64,000 bases of DNA, from the NCBI RefSeq assembly GCF_000090795.2, contig NW_003546268.1, forward strand, positions 108,235 through 172,234. The letters run 5' to 3'. Shown here one piece after another: positions 23,473 to 44,786 of the stretch; the first letter of the stretch is position 1, and each line of letters opens with the position of its first letter. The notes beneath the pieces are model-generated. The model was not told where the DNA came from, did no database searches, and worked only from the letters and a program-made list of their open reading frames with translations. Source of the DNA: Amphimedon queenslandica (taxonomy: Eukaryota > Porifera > Demospongiae > Haplosclerida > Niphatidae). The position numbers and the translations under genes were made by a program.

Positions 23473-26400
23473 TTAATACATGTTTTTCCGACACAGTTCT
23501 TGGTTCAATTCAAAGAATTCCATCCCAACCCCACAAACAACACCATAACAGCTGTCTCTATAGTAACACAATCTGTAACTATGACAATAATTAACACCTT
23601 GATCCTCACTTGAGATGATATGACACCAGACACGAGGGATCAGCCACATTGTGAACGCAATCAGTAACCTTGGCAAGAGAGGGGTCAAAACCATCGACAG
23701 TAACTGACCAGAGAGAAAGTCTTTGATCAATAGATGTGGTCAGTAGTACGCCTGGAGATAAAAATGATACACCTTGAAGAGGAAAAAGAATAATCAACTG
23801 TGTGTGTATACAGTGCTTCGGGTTGCTTGACAAAAATTAACTGCTTGAATGAAAAATTGGGTCAGACAACTGCATGTGTATCAAAATAATATTGTATAAA
23901 TCAGGAAATTTACGCAGTAGAATTTTTTTGAGTTAAAAATGATGCTGTGGTTTTATTTTAATGTTATAAGACTGTGTCATGTATTATTAAATGTGTCATG
24001 TAATTTTATGCATGATCTAATTTTAGTCAAGTAAAATTATAATCCCAGTAAAAATTTCCAGATAGAGGGTACCGTATTACATTCACCTGTTATAGCAGAA
24101 TAATGAGCAGAAGACAATTTACACTGTCCCTTGATAAGGAGGTGAGAGTCACATGATACTGAGCACAGACTAATAACCAGGGCAGTATCATCACCAACAG
24201 ATGCAATCAGTAACAGATTGGGATCGAGTGATTCTTGTATCAGTATCACTGAGATATCATTGATCCCTGACTGGTGAGCTTGATCGATTGATAACAATGG
24301 ATCAAGTGTTGGAGTGGCTTCCTCTTCTCTTCCCTTCTCCTGATCATCATGCCATTTACTGATTAATGATGAGAGGGGCCACAAGACTATACTCCCATCA
24401 GTTGCTGCTGTTAGTAAAAGAGCTGTCTTGAATGGACTGTCATTAAAAGATAATATAATGTTAGATACTGTTAGTATACAATGATGATGATGATCAATGA
24501 CCTCCAGTAGAGTGAAGGATTTCAATACTTCATCATAAATATAAATTCTGGGAAAGATGAAGAAAGGAGGAGGAACGAGAGAGAGAGAGCATAATAGTCT
24601 GTCATTAATGTAGTTCATACCAGGGTTTTCAATAAAGCATGCTAATTGAGCTAAACAGCATGCATCATGTACATGCACTATATGTGTACATGTACATGGG
24701 TTTTTAAGTGACTTTTAAAATTTGTAAAAAAATCCAATTTCAATTGTAATTAGCTCAAACATGTATGTGCATAGGAAAAATTATAAAAATGAAAAATTCT
24801 CCCCTAAATATTTTTGAAATTAATTATATTTATGGTATTTTTAGAATATGAGCACTAAGCCAAAATCCTGTGGGAAACCCTGGTTCATACAAATATGAGT
24901 AACATGAAAATTAGTCAACCTCAGCCATAGGCCATACGGGCAACAGTTGATAAATTGCTATGAAATATTCCCAACACAAGCCCTTTTACAAAATAGAAAG
25001 TTAGCCTGTGCTTAATTTTTCAAAAATTGGCTCCAAAACACCCCTAATTATTATTATTTTTCTGACACATGCATAAGTAGAACGTTTTGCCGATCATTAA
25101 TTTCAGAGTTACATGTTACCTTATAAAACCATCAGAGCAGCCAGCAGTTACACAAGACTGTCCTTTTCTATACTTCACACTAACATCAGCTAATGCCAGT
25201 GAAGCCAATGATGTTATTCTGCATTCAGGAGGAGGAACTGAAGCAGACTTTCCTTTCCTCCTCCTTCTCTGTGGCTTTGATGGCAAATTGTGCAAATTAT
25301 ACTCACACTGCAGTGATACTGATGGCTCTAATAAATAACGAACATTTTACTAGTAACTCATTCTTTCGTTATACATGTACCTTTCAAATCGTTTGTAGAG
25401 ATAAGCCAAGCCTTTAAACTGGCCCTGCCACCACCAGAAAAGAGTAGACAGTGCTTATTGTCAGAGAGAAGGAGAGAAGAGAGAGATTGTATACAAGAAG
25501 TATGCCCACCAATACTAGCAATAGGATTTAATGATAATGTAGAATCACCTAATAATGAAAATAAGTTGACATAAAAATAATTCAAAATTATGTACCTTTA
25601 TCATTTTTAATGCATTTTGCTTTAACAAGAGCAATCGAACAATCTTCACTTCCAACAGCAAACAAAGCAGTACCTGTTATCAATAGTAAATATTAATGTT
25701 AAAATGTCAATGCCAGTATTAAGACATGGTGTCAATTACATTTATGTACAATGTACATGCATCACTACTACCGTACCGTATAGCGGGAAATTTTCGAGGA
25801 TAACAAATTTCGCGAATTTCACGGATTTTTTCATGATTCGCGAAATTAAATTCCTTGAAAAATCAATTTAATACGGTAGAAGATGGCAGATTAGTGGAAA
25901 TTCGCAAAAATTAATTCCGCAAACTTCCGGATATGGGTCATTCGCGAAATTTATTATCCTCGAAAAAAACCCGCTATATGGTATATGCCATATATTTTGT
26001 GGGTATAAAATTTTGCAATTTGGTTGCATTTTTGTATTTGCAAAATACAAAATTTCATGATTTTAATGTAATTACTACACCAACTATAATCAGCACACTA
26101 TTTACGGATTTCAATTTTGCAAATTTTTCTAAAATGCCAAAATCCCAAAATTTAATACATGGTATTTTATATTTATATGGTATTTTATACTTATTATTGT
26201 ACTATTAAAGGGCCAGAGAAGTTCTGGCTTTATTTATGTCTAAATTTTTCTAGATCTCCCCCCATTTTTATAATTAATTTGACCCTCTTTAACAAATAAT
26301 ATCTTAAAATTCATAAAAAATCTAATTTTGATCAGAATCAGTTCAAACTTTCCCCATAACATAAGTAAATGCTTATCTACCAGAAACTGTAGCTATTTTT

Positions 26401-29400
26401 TAATGAAATACGCTGTACTAGACTACTAGTATAGTACATGCAGGGTTTCCTATACAGCATGCTAAATAAATGAGCTAAACAGCATTGACTTTTTCGAACT
26501 TTGATCGGAATCAGCTCAAACTTGCCACACAATGTAAGTACATTATATGCATCAAAAATTGTAAAAAAATTAAAATAACTCACAGCGCCAATTTTACAGA
26601 AACTTTGAGTACATTTCGGGCAACTTTTAAAAATCCATAAAAAATCTGATTTTGGTAGAAATCAGCTCAAACTTTCTACGTAACATAGGTACACTGTAGA
26701 TGTCTGTATCAAAAAAATTATGAAAATGCAGAATTCTCTCCTAGCTATTTTGATAAAATTTGGACGAAAACTTGTACTATAGTACAGAACTTGGGCCAAA
26801 TTTTTGAGCCACTTTAAATTCTTTTTTTAATCAGATTTTCATCAGAACCAGCTAAAACTTTCTACATTACATCCACTACAGAAAATCTTACTACTCTTAC
26901 TCTCACAGTGTGCTATCCAGAGTAAATTTACTATTATCACGTAATCTTTACTATTATTACCATTACATAAAATGTACCCCATGTCTGTATCAATGTAATC
27001 AATTGATCAATATCAATATCAAAACTCAGTATTAATTATTATTACTTGATTCCTCAATAGTATTAAGTAAACAAATTGAAACGGCTTCCCGGCCAATGAA
27101 AGGTGCCTATGGCAACAAATAAAACTTGATACACGAGTAACGACATACTTGTAAAACAGGAATCATAAGCTGGTCTGACAGGTTCTCCTGCACAATAACA
27201 ACACTAGATCCCTTGATGTACGCAAATGTCACATTATGAGTCTCTATAATCTGTTGAAATAACAACACACATACACATACACGTAAGACTGATATACACT
27301 GTAGTACACTAGTGCTGCGTTTACACTACAGAAGTGGGCCAAACCGTGCTGAGCTGGCCCTGCTGTACTAACCATGCTGGCCTGGTTTGGCTCAGCTCAC
27401 TTCAGCTCAGCTCACTTCAGCTCAGTTTGGTTACTGTTTACACTATCAAATGAAGCTGTGCTGGCCCACTTTGAACAGGGCTGGCTCAGTTAAAGAAGCT
27501 AGTGTAAACACAGTATAGGACTAGAAGAGCCTGTAAACATATGCATACCGGTAATGTAATATTATGTGTACTGTACCACTGGTAATTTTAGGAAATTTGG
27601 AGTTCTGATAGGTACTATTTGCCAATTGAAAACCAGCAGTTTTAAACCATTATGTACATGCTCAATGGCACATGATCACATATTCACTAAAGTAAAACCC
27701 ACAAATCACCAATTTTATACCTTCAAAATTACCAGATATAATGATAATTAATTATATCTACCTCTTACATTATGATATAGCATTCATATTATGGTGTAGT
27801 TAGGCCTACACACAGTCACACATTCATTACTTTTAAACTCACACTATCGAGAGAGGAGAGAGCATATGACCTGTGCCCACCACCACAAGTGACTGTAAAT
27901 ATGCTTCTCTCATATACAGAGGAATGGAGTAAAAACTCATTCTATTGTAATGAAAATAAATCAAAAAATAATAATTGCTTGATGTTACTATTATTTTCTT
28001 AAAATTCAATTACAAAAAATGTCATTATTATTGTTCCTGTTTACACAATAGTGTAGTAATTATGAGATCCAATAGAATTAGCATAATACTGATCATTTTA
28101 CACATTATGCAAGTGTCAATAATAAAATAATAATAATAACAAAAATAGTAATAATAATGATAATAATAATAAAGTGTATTAACAATACTCCCTCTCTCCC
28201 CCCATTACTAACCCCATGGTAACAGGTTGTTAAGGTTCCATGATTGACAGTGAATCTTACTCCCTCAATCCAGTCAACACCACGTACAGGCTAAGAGACA
28301 ATACATATAAAACAACAGCATATAAAGCATAGTGTATCAACCTACGTACATGAAACCTGTTGGACTCATATAATCCAATCACCTCATTACCATCAGCCCC
28401 TTCTTCTTCCTCCCCTCTCTCAGTTTTTAACAAAGTGAATGAGTATTGTCTGCAGTATCCATCCCTACCAACACTGTATAACGAACCATTTAATGTGAAC
28501 ATCTGTGTGACACCATTAGGACCATGGACACCATAGAAGGACTGAATATAGGAAAGGGAAAAGAGGAATAGAGAGAAAAGAGATATAGAAATATAACAGA
28601 AAATCAACATGTGATACTTGTGAAGGTGATTGTATCTCTTTCTGTCCATCAAAGCAATAATAAAGATGAATTGATCCTTTCTTGTCACCACAGGCTATAC
28701 AAAATCGCCTCCTCTCCCTCTCTCCTCCCTCCCTCACCCTTCCCTTCTCTATAGAGAGTATAAGAGCTGCTGTGGTCCATCTATGCTTAGACTGAGGGAG
28801 TAGAAGAGTGAAGAGAAGAGAGACAGCTATTGGCTCTTTATCGCTGGAGTAATCAACCAACCAACAGATCTACATGTAGAGACAGAGAATTAAACAACGT
28901 AACATGACTTGATTTACCATATTTCCAGCTGGCCCACAAGAAAGTAACACTTCAGTTGAATGTACTGGGAGTGTATTACCATCAGTGATGGAGGAGGTAG
29001 TGTCTGTAGGTAGCTCCATCCATAACAACGAGAAAACCTTCCCACTGTGTGCCGTCCATTCCTTACATACTATGAATGTATATATGTACATGTATGTATG
29101 TATGTATGAATGACAGCCATCATTAAATATACAAATACAAATAGTTTAGTGTGAGGCTGGTTTTCATGGTATGTATTAATTTCAGTGATGGATCTTTAAA
29201 ATATGAAATTAAGTGACACATAAAATGATAGTGTCATTATTGAAAAAACTTTTAAAATTAATTAGTAATGCCCATGTAAACCACCAATATATACTGTACA
29301 CTAAAATTATAATAATTGTACAAACAATTTAAAGAGTGCTTAATTACCATCAACAGCTGCAGGTAGTGCTAATATTTTTATGCTTCCCTCTAAATTTCCA

Positions 29401-31714
29401 ATAGCCAGTAAAGGTAATCCTTTGGCTAATGTCATCAAAGAATATTTTGAATATTTTGGATCAGTATGACAGGGTGGGCTCCAATTAGAATCAGGAGGGG
29501 AAAGACTAAGATCCAACTGACAAAGAGAGCTGTCGTGAGAATTTGCAAAATTAAATATTTAATATTAAAAATGATTTTTAATCTTACCCATCTTCAAAAA
29601 GGCAGAGTAAGAGATGATTGTCCCACAGGAGAAGAGAGCGGGGAGAGGGAGGGAGAGGAGGAGGAGAGGGGAACATCTATCAAACAAAAAAACAGACAAT
29701 ACTGACACATTAGTGAATACAAATTGGCTAACTTGATGTCTACTCGATAATACAGTAACATTACGTGGACCGTCATATAGTGCACCTGAAGTGTTGGAGA
29801 CAAAGAAACATCAAACAATTTAATAATTGAATTATATACTAGCCTTTCTGTCCAGGCCCACTACTGACAGACAAGGAATGGACTCTAATACTGGAATCCT
29901 CCCCTCCTGTATACTGGGAAAAGAGAGGGAAAATTATACATCTAGTGCTACAAGTGTACATGGATTTATTACAAACATGTACCACTGTACAGGACATGTA
30001 CATGCATAACTAGTCCTCGCGTACGCAAAGCTGGGCGAGGCCAAATATTGGGAATTGATACTAACAATCACAACAATAATATAATTACTTACAATTAAAT
30101 TATCTGCTTCGTTAAAAGCTACACTCCAAATATTACGACCCTAAAAGGGAGAGAGAGAGAGAAAAAGGATATAAAATCTCTATCTGAGCTTACTCTATGG
30201 CCGGAGATGACATTTTTACAGTTGCCACGATGGTCCCACACTCTACAGGTTGCATCCTCACCAACAGAGAGGAGGAGAGATGATGACAGAGTCCAATAAA
30301 CCCTCCAAACTCTAGCAGTGTGACCGTAAAGGACATACAAAGAATTAGAGACAGTGTGGCCTCTAGTGAAATGAGACTAATGAGAGAGAAGGAGTGAAGG
30401 AGGTGTGACAATACTTTAATAATTTCCAGTCTTGAGGCAGTTCCCATATTCTTACTGACCTGTCGTCAGATGACGAGGCAAGCAATGACAAATCCTCATT
30501 AAAATCAACACAAAATATGACCCCCTAAATGTGTGTAAAAATCCTCCCCAGTAAGGGTTCCAGTAAATACAAAGACAGCATACCTCATGACCTTTGAGCC
30601 TCACTGCTACTTCACAAGAACCCAAATGAGGAGAAAGGTCACTAATCTTGACTTGATGGATGGGGTAAGATGAGAGGAGTATATCATTGAAAACAGTACC
30701 AGAAGCAAACAATAACCAACCAGAGACTGATCTAACCTGACATGAATAACTAGCAGTGAGAAATGCTAAGAAAAACACCATAAATACTATAATTATAGAG
30801 CATGATATAGGAATGATTATGGTGTAATTATACATGTAATAGGATACAGTATGCAGTTTATTTCAGACGTCAGCAAAGTTTGTGTTGATAGTTTTGAATT
30901 GAAGATGGCTATGGCATTATGAGCTAGACCTAGAGCAACCTCAAATACATCAAGACTAACAAAAGATATGCACAATAAATCAAATATCCAATCAGGAGCA
31001 CTGTATGTATTAGAAACAGAGTACTGCCTATGAAAGAGAGAGAGAGAGAGAGAGAGAGAGGGATGGAAAAAAAGAGAGAATATGGCCATTGTATGCAATT
31101 ATGCATTGAAAAAAATTTGTGAATTAAAAATGACTTTAAGATTATGATTTTTGGACATAATTTAATTCTAAAATTTTAGATACATTTCAACATAATTTTA
31201 TAATTAGTCTTACATATGTACCTGATTAAAATGTCTTCATTTTCCTGGTCAAATAATAAATTGATCCATTTATAAACTTTCTGTCCAAATACAATAATAT
31301 TAACATTGTTACTTTTCCTTTCTCCTGTAGTGTAGCAATGAATAACTTATTTTAAATTATTAATTTTATTTAAATCATTAATAATAATTTATCATCACCT
31401 AATCGAATTCCATGTATTCTTTTTGATGGAATCATTTCAACCTCTAGGAGTAGACACCACACAGTAGCAGACATACTAAATACTCTTAGCCATGGGCCAC
31501 ACCCTAACAACAAAACAACCCATACAGTCACTTTAATTAACAATAATACGAACCACACCCATAAACCATACACATATCATAATAAAGTATTGAATATTGC
31601 TCTAGGTCACTGTACTTCACCTGCTAGTATAACTGATCCTTTTTCATTGATCTTGAGACAATGTAAAGCAGTAACTGGTAACAAAGCAGTCTTGACATTA
31701 AGGAGGTCAGCCAT
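23473..31714 (-). CDS. WDR6: WDR6-like WD40 protein
   Basis: About 24 exons and 1,140 residues (human WDR6 1,121). ATG at 31714 (MADLLNVKTALLPVTALHC). Exons: 31621-31714, 31399-31503, 31222-31324, 30834-31027, 30584-30765, 30415-30524, 30194-30360, 30093-30140, 29844-29906, 29733-29785, 29588-29675, 29348-29505, 28918-29069, 28618-28869, 28350-28541, about 28213-28290, 27843-27941, 27149-27250, 25596-25673, 25381-25548, 25120-25327, 24087-24547, 23610-23772 and 23473-23578. Typical blades: LKGHEGVIFCVDFNEDLSL with LASSSDDRSVRIWELP, YGHTARVWRVYW with SVGEDATCRVWDHRG, and the WDR6-specific LLTTSIDQRLSLW. WDR6 (yeast Trm734/Rtt10) partners FTSJ1 for 2'-O-methylation of tRNA position 34. The last intron would be only 31 bases and one intron appears to start with GC. 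The intron 25674-27148 is full of repeats. Confidence 0.88.
24620..24883. mobile_element. Short complete copy of the CCAAGGTTT-ended element
   Basis: Left end CCAGGGTTTTCAATAAAGCATGC and right end, opposite strand, CCAGGGTTTCCCACAGGATTT; about one internal unit. It lies in the WDR6 intron 24548-25119. This minimal form supports the end-plus-internal-repeat model of the family. Confidence 0.7.
25776..25981. mobile_element. Palindromic MITE, CCGTATAGCGGG ends, TA target duplication
   Basis: Ends CCGTATAGCGGG and CCCGCTATATGG are flanked by TA on both sides, with long inverted arms (TCGAGGATAA, TTTCGCGAA). Short Tc1/mariner-like non-autonomous element in a WDR6 intron. A second, diverged copy is at 58872. 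Confidence 0.85.
26290..26890. repeat. Copies of the AT-rich internal-repeat unit
   Basis: Three consecutive units with GATCAGAATCAGTTCAAACT-like and GGGCAACTTTTAAAAATCC-like words in the large WDR6 intron, plus a CAGGGTTTCC / GCATGCTAAATAAATGAGC head module near 26440. No exon in this stretch. Confidence 0.6.
27315..27513. mobile_element. MITE-like palindrome, CTGCGTTTACACTA ends
   Basis: CTGCGTTTACACTA at the left is matched by TAGTGTAAACACAG at the right. Between them are GC-richer, partly self-complementary CAGCTCACTT and GGCCCACTT words. Target duplication is unclear. Lies in the WDR6 intron 27251-27842, whose remainder (about 27560-27750) resembles a decayed copy of the CCGTATAGCGGG MITE. 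Confidence 0.6.
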
Positions 31715-31847
31715 GAGAAAGCACGTGGGTAGAGGAGTGGCTCATTTGGGAGGGGCTCTAAGGCGGGGCTAGCTTGTAAAAAAAATAAAAAGCGAGGATC
31801 ATCCATTTGTCCCTGTGTCTTCTTCGAGACTAGTCTCATACTGTGAC
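31715..31847. promoter_or_regulatory. 133-bp bidirectional WDR6/tankyrase promoter
   Basis: The start codons of WDR6 (-) and tankyrase (+) are 133 bases apart, head to head. The interval has an E-box CACGTG at 31722-31727 and GC-rich blocks (GGGAGGGGCT, GGCGGGGCT) near 31750-31770, with an A-run after them. Shared regulation is inferred from the spacing. Confidence 0.65.
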
Positions 31848-40994
<9,147 letters not shown>

Positions 40995-41034
<40 letters not shown>

Positions 41035-42111
41035 GTTATTGTTATATTTCACTTTCAATAAGTCTTATATAGATAACTAGTGATATAGTCTGTCAAATTA
41101 AGTAGTAGACTCTAGTTTAAGAGAAAGGGAGAGACATTAAAGTGACAATGTACTTAATTTTTGTAAGGAACTACAATATTGCACTACATTCATTACATCA
41201 CAAACAAAAAATAGCTGTGTTACTAGATCTACTAGACGAATTGATAATCATGGTGGATCATGTTTCAACACAGTTCCTACCATAATCTGTTTATTATGTG
41301 CAAACTGAGTTTGGACCAAGAAAAACTGGAATGACCTTTTATGGGAATGTGGGATAAAAATGAAACTTTCACAGGTTCTTAGTTGCCCAATGTCGCTTCA
41401 GATCTCAGGTCTTGGGTCTCTCAGCTCTTGGTAACCCTGAGAACCGGGTTCTCCCTATGAACCTATTACATAAAGATGCCTTATTCATGATTGCTTATAG
41501 TGAATAAAATGTATCAAGGCAATAGTATCTGTGGCATCATAATGGGTGTTTGCTTTTATAGCTCTCTTTACTTGAGTTGGTACAGAACATGCACTATTGA
41601 AAGCAATAAATTGTAGTTTTTGTCTGATAGAGATAAATACCATAATTCATTGCTTTTAATAGTGCATGAATGCAAGAGCAACTGCAACAAGTCCAAGCAC
41701 TGTAGGCGTCTCGTTTCTAAATCTCTAAGTTCAACTTGTAAATAGATGCCACAGAAGTAGAATTGGTATAGACTAGTAGTCAATAGTCATTGTCCTTCAC
41801 ATCATTGACCCTTCAAGAATATCCTAGAATGCATTGCATGGATGATAGTAGATAGTAAGTGCTGTGACAACTAATACAGGATACTAGATGGTGCATTTAG
41901 TGTAAGCAATGTTGGCTCAGGTCAGGCAGAATTGTGTTTCTCAGAAATATCACACTTCAAGTTAAGTCAATCATGTAATGATAACTTTTCTAAGAATCAC
42001 AAGATAAAACTACAATATCATAGCTATGAATAGTATTTTCCTAGAATAATCACTAAAATAATAATAGCTCAAAAAACAAAAAAGCTAACAGCCTAGGCAA
42101 GAGTAGATTAT
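40995..42111. other. Spacer between the tankyrase and HSPA12-like 3' ends
   Basis: About 1.1 kb between convergent genes. Contents: an (ATT)n run at 40998-41035, a fragment (41300-41466) of the TATCCCAGTT-ended element including GGTTCTCAGGG-type sequence, and a near-perfect hairpin at 41588-41668. No coding gene seen. Confidence 0.65.
41588..41668. other. 81-nt hairpin, possible small RNA precursor or tiny MITE
   Basis: CATGCACTATTGAAAGCAAT on the left pairs with ATTGCTTTTAATAGTGCATG on the right; the stem extends to about 32 pairs with a few mismatches, several of which would be G-U pairs in RNA, around a loop of about 17 bases. The size fits a microRNA precursor, but no ends of a known family were recognised. 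Confidence 0.35.
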
Positions 42112-44181
42112 CTACTTTTGGCCTAAGCGCCAGGGTTGTGCAGAAAGAAAGTCACAAACAGTTTTAACTTCACTCTCATCTACTCTATATTTTGCTTTAG
42201 CCTGTATTTCTGTGCCACTGAAATCCATTATGACATCTATTTTGCGCTGGGACTTAGGCAGCTTTTGTGGATTTGGAACGTGAAGCAATAGCTGACCTAT
42301 TTCTCTGACTGTGCTTTGTCCATTCTTATCAACTACATATTGGACATCAGGTTCTGAAGTAGAGAAGATTTTAACGCATACTTCCTTGTCAGACTGATTG
42401 TGTGGAATGAGACTTGTAACCATTACTTCATTGTAATCTGGCGTTTCACTTCTCTTAAGGAAGGGAAAAAAGATTGAGTCGCACCTGTATATTCTTTCTT
42501 CTTCATGTAGATATTTATAATGCTTATCATGTTGAGCTTTATCGAACGGTACGAAAATTGCTATGCCATAAGTAGCATCTGATTTTCGCAATTTAATTAT
42601 TTCTGGATTCTTGCGCCACAAGACAGCTCCTTGAGCAACAGCAAGATGAGGCTCAATTGGTGTCAAAACGGAGGGGCATTGGTCACGACCTTGACTGGCA
42701 TAAGCATTTTCTATAACTTCCTTGAGCTTCTTGTAAACATACTTACAACCTCCAAATCCACCCACAAGATAAAACGCATCTGCCTCATATCCATTATCAG
42801 CAATAGCTTCATTTAGGCACTTTTTAATGTCACTAATTACTGGACCAAACAAATGGGACTCCACGAAATCCTTATTTATGTATAATGTAGAGCTATCGCA
42901 TTCATATTCAATGCCTTCCATGCCTTGTACTTCTTTTAGCTCTTTATCATAAAATCCAGCAATTTTACCCAAGTCAATAGCAATTCCTTCGATTTCTTCT
43001 TGCCCAAATAAACATTTTTGCCCTTCAAAATCAGTATAAAGTATCATGTTTATATTAGCACTTCGCTTTGGTTTCAAACTAGCATTTGAAGCTAAAAACC
43101 TATCGTAACCAGCATCTTTTGTTAGCTTTTGTAGCAACTGAGAGAATGCTTCGTTAACTTGAGTACCCCCACATGCGTTCCCAGTTGGTATATTTTGAAC
43201 AATTATATCATCACCATCTTCAGCATGAGCTGTAATATCAACGGTGCCTCCTCCTATATCTATAACCATGTACTTTTTAGGGGGATTTATAACTGACAAG
43301 GACCGATCTTTATTGATATCACTTGCTATATTCTTCTGGCTATAAAGAGCTGCTGACTCTGGCTCTAGTGCTAATGATAGCTTGTCAGGATTAACATCAC
43401 TGCAGAGAGGAAGAGGAGAAGAAGATACTGGAGTAAAATTGACAATGCCATCAGATTCTGTGAGTAAACTAGCCTATTTAATCATATGACTATCATTGTG
43501 ATAATAACTTAATAAGGACTTACCAAATAGGCAGCTTCTCTCATCATTCTCTTTCCACGTGCATCCCATATAGCAGGAACAGTGATGACCCAATCAAAAT
43601 CAGTAGTTTTTAATGGTCTGACTGTACGCGAGAGGTGGTCTATCAATAGATCCTTCATATACTTGAGAATGAATGCAATAACTTCAACTAGGTAGTACTG
43701 CTCACCAGACAAAGATTCAACTGGTGTGTCACGTGTAATACTCTTCTACATCATGATAATATGTAAATTATAAATCTATAACTACAAGTTACTCTACCTG
43801 ATCTCTTCTCATTAACATCTTGATCCTTTCAAAGTAGATATACTCAGAATATTCTTCTTTTCTCAATTTTTGATAAAGAGTGGCTGCTTTGTCTCCCAGA
43901 GCTTCTACTCTTATTTTGTTTTCACTTGCTACTTTCTTGCATAGAATAATGTTGAGAGATCTTTCTTGCTTTTTGGAACTCTCAAACGAGATCATCGAAA
44001 CATTAGCATCTCCTTTAGTGGTATAAGCCAGTGAGATTGATGATGTACCAAAATCAATAGCAGCAATATTGCCATTAGTAACACGATAAGCAGCTTCAGT
44101 ACGAGGAATCTTTTCAAGTCTCTCATATGTAACTTCAGTAGACCTGCCAGAGGATGTGGATGTGCTGTAGCTGTTACCCAT
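42112..44181 (-). CDS. HSPA12-like Hsp70-family ATPase
   Basis: Three exons, 43798-44181, 43524-43745 and 42112-43473, about 655 residues, the length of HSPA12A/B (about 680). It has the actin-like ATPase signature motifs of the atypical Hsp70 branch: phosphate-1 loop AAIDFGTSSISLAYT, TVPAIWDARGKRMMREAA, phosphate-2 KYMVIDIGGGTVDI, and the adenosine motif YLVGGFGGCKYV. The classical Hsp70 peptide-binding C-terminus and EEVD tail are absent, as in HSPA12. The N-terminus begins MGNSYSTSTSSG, where Gly2 and the following Ser make N-myristoylation plausible. HSPA12-like genes are often expanded in invertebrates, so strict orthology with HSPA12A is unproven. Confidence 0.9.
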
Positions 44182-44786
44182 AATTTTACAAAACTGAGAT
44201 ATTTGCTGTAGCTGTCATTGGAACCATAGTATATATGCTGGAACTGTCTAACAATGATTCCTGGAAATATCATAGGCACTGAGCTATGAATATATTTTAA
44301 GCTCACATGATAATCTTCTATTTATGGTATCAGGAGTGCTAATGCATGTGATGTCATTATTAGCTAAAGGGTATTGGCACCTTTCAAGGCTTTGCTAGTG
44401 TGAAAAGGCCTTATAAGTGGCCTTAAGTGATTGTTTATTACAAAAAATAGACATATTTTTTAGACAGCAATATGAGCTAGCTAGTTAATAGGTTATACAT
44501 GTGAAGCTAAATAGCATCAATAAACGGCATACGTCCTTATTCAAATTTTATAATATGGTACCCTAGAGCAACTTTTAATTTAAAAAAATCCAATTTGATT
44601 GAATCAGCTAGATAGACATGATACAAGAGCACATTATGTATCAGAAAATGTATTTGATGAAATGTAGATGCTTTTATAAAATCTGAACGTTTACATAACA
44701 TTAAGAACACATATAAAAAGATAGTTGACATCAACCTTAGACTCTCATTTATGCATGCATATCATATGACATAGATCTAGATCCCT

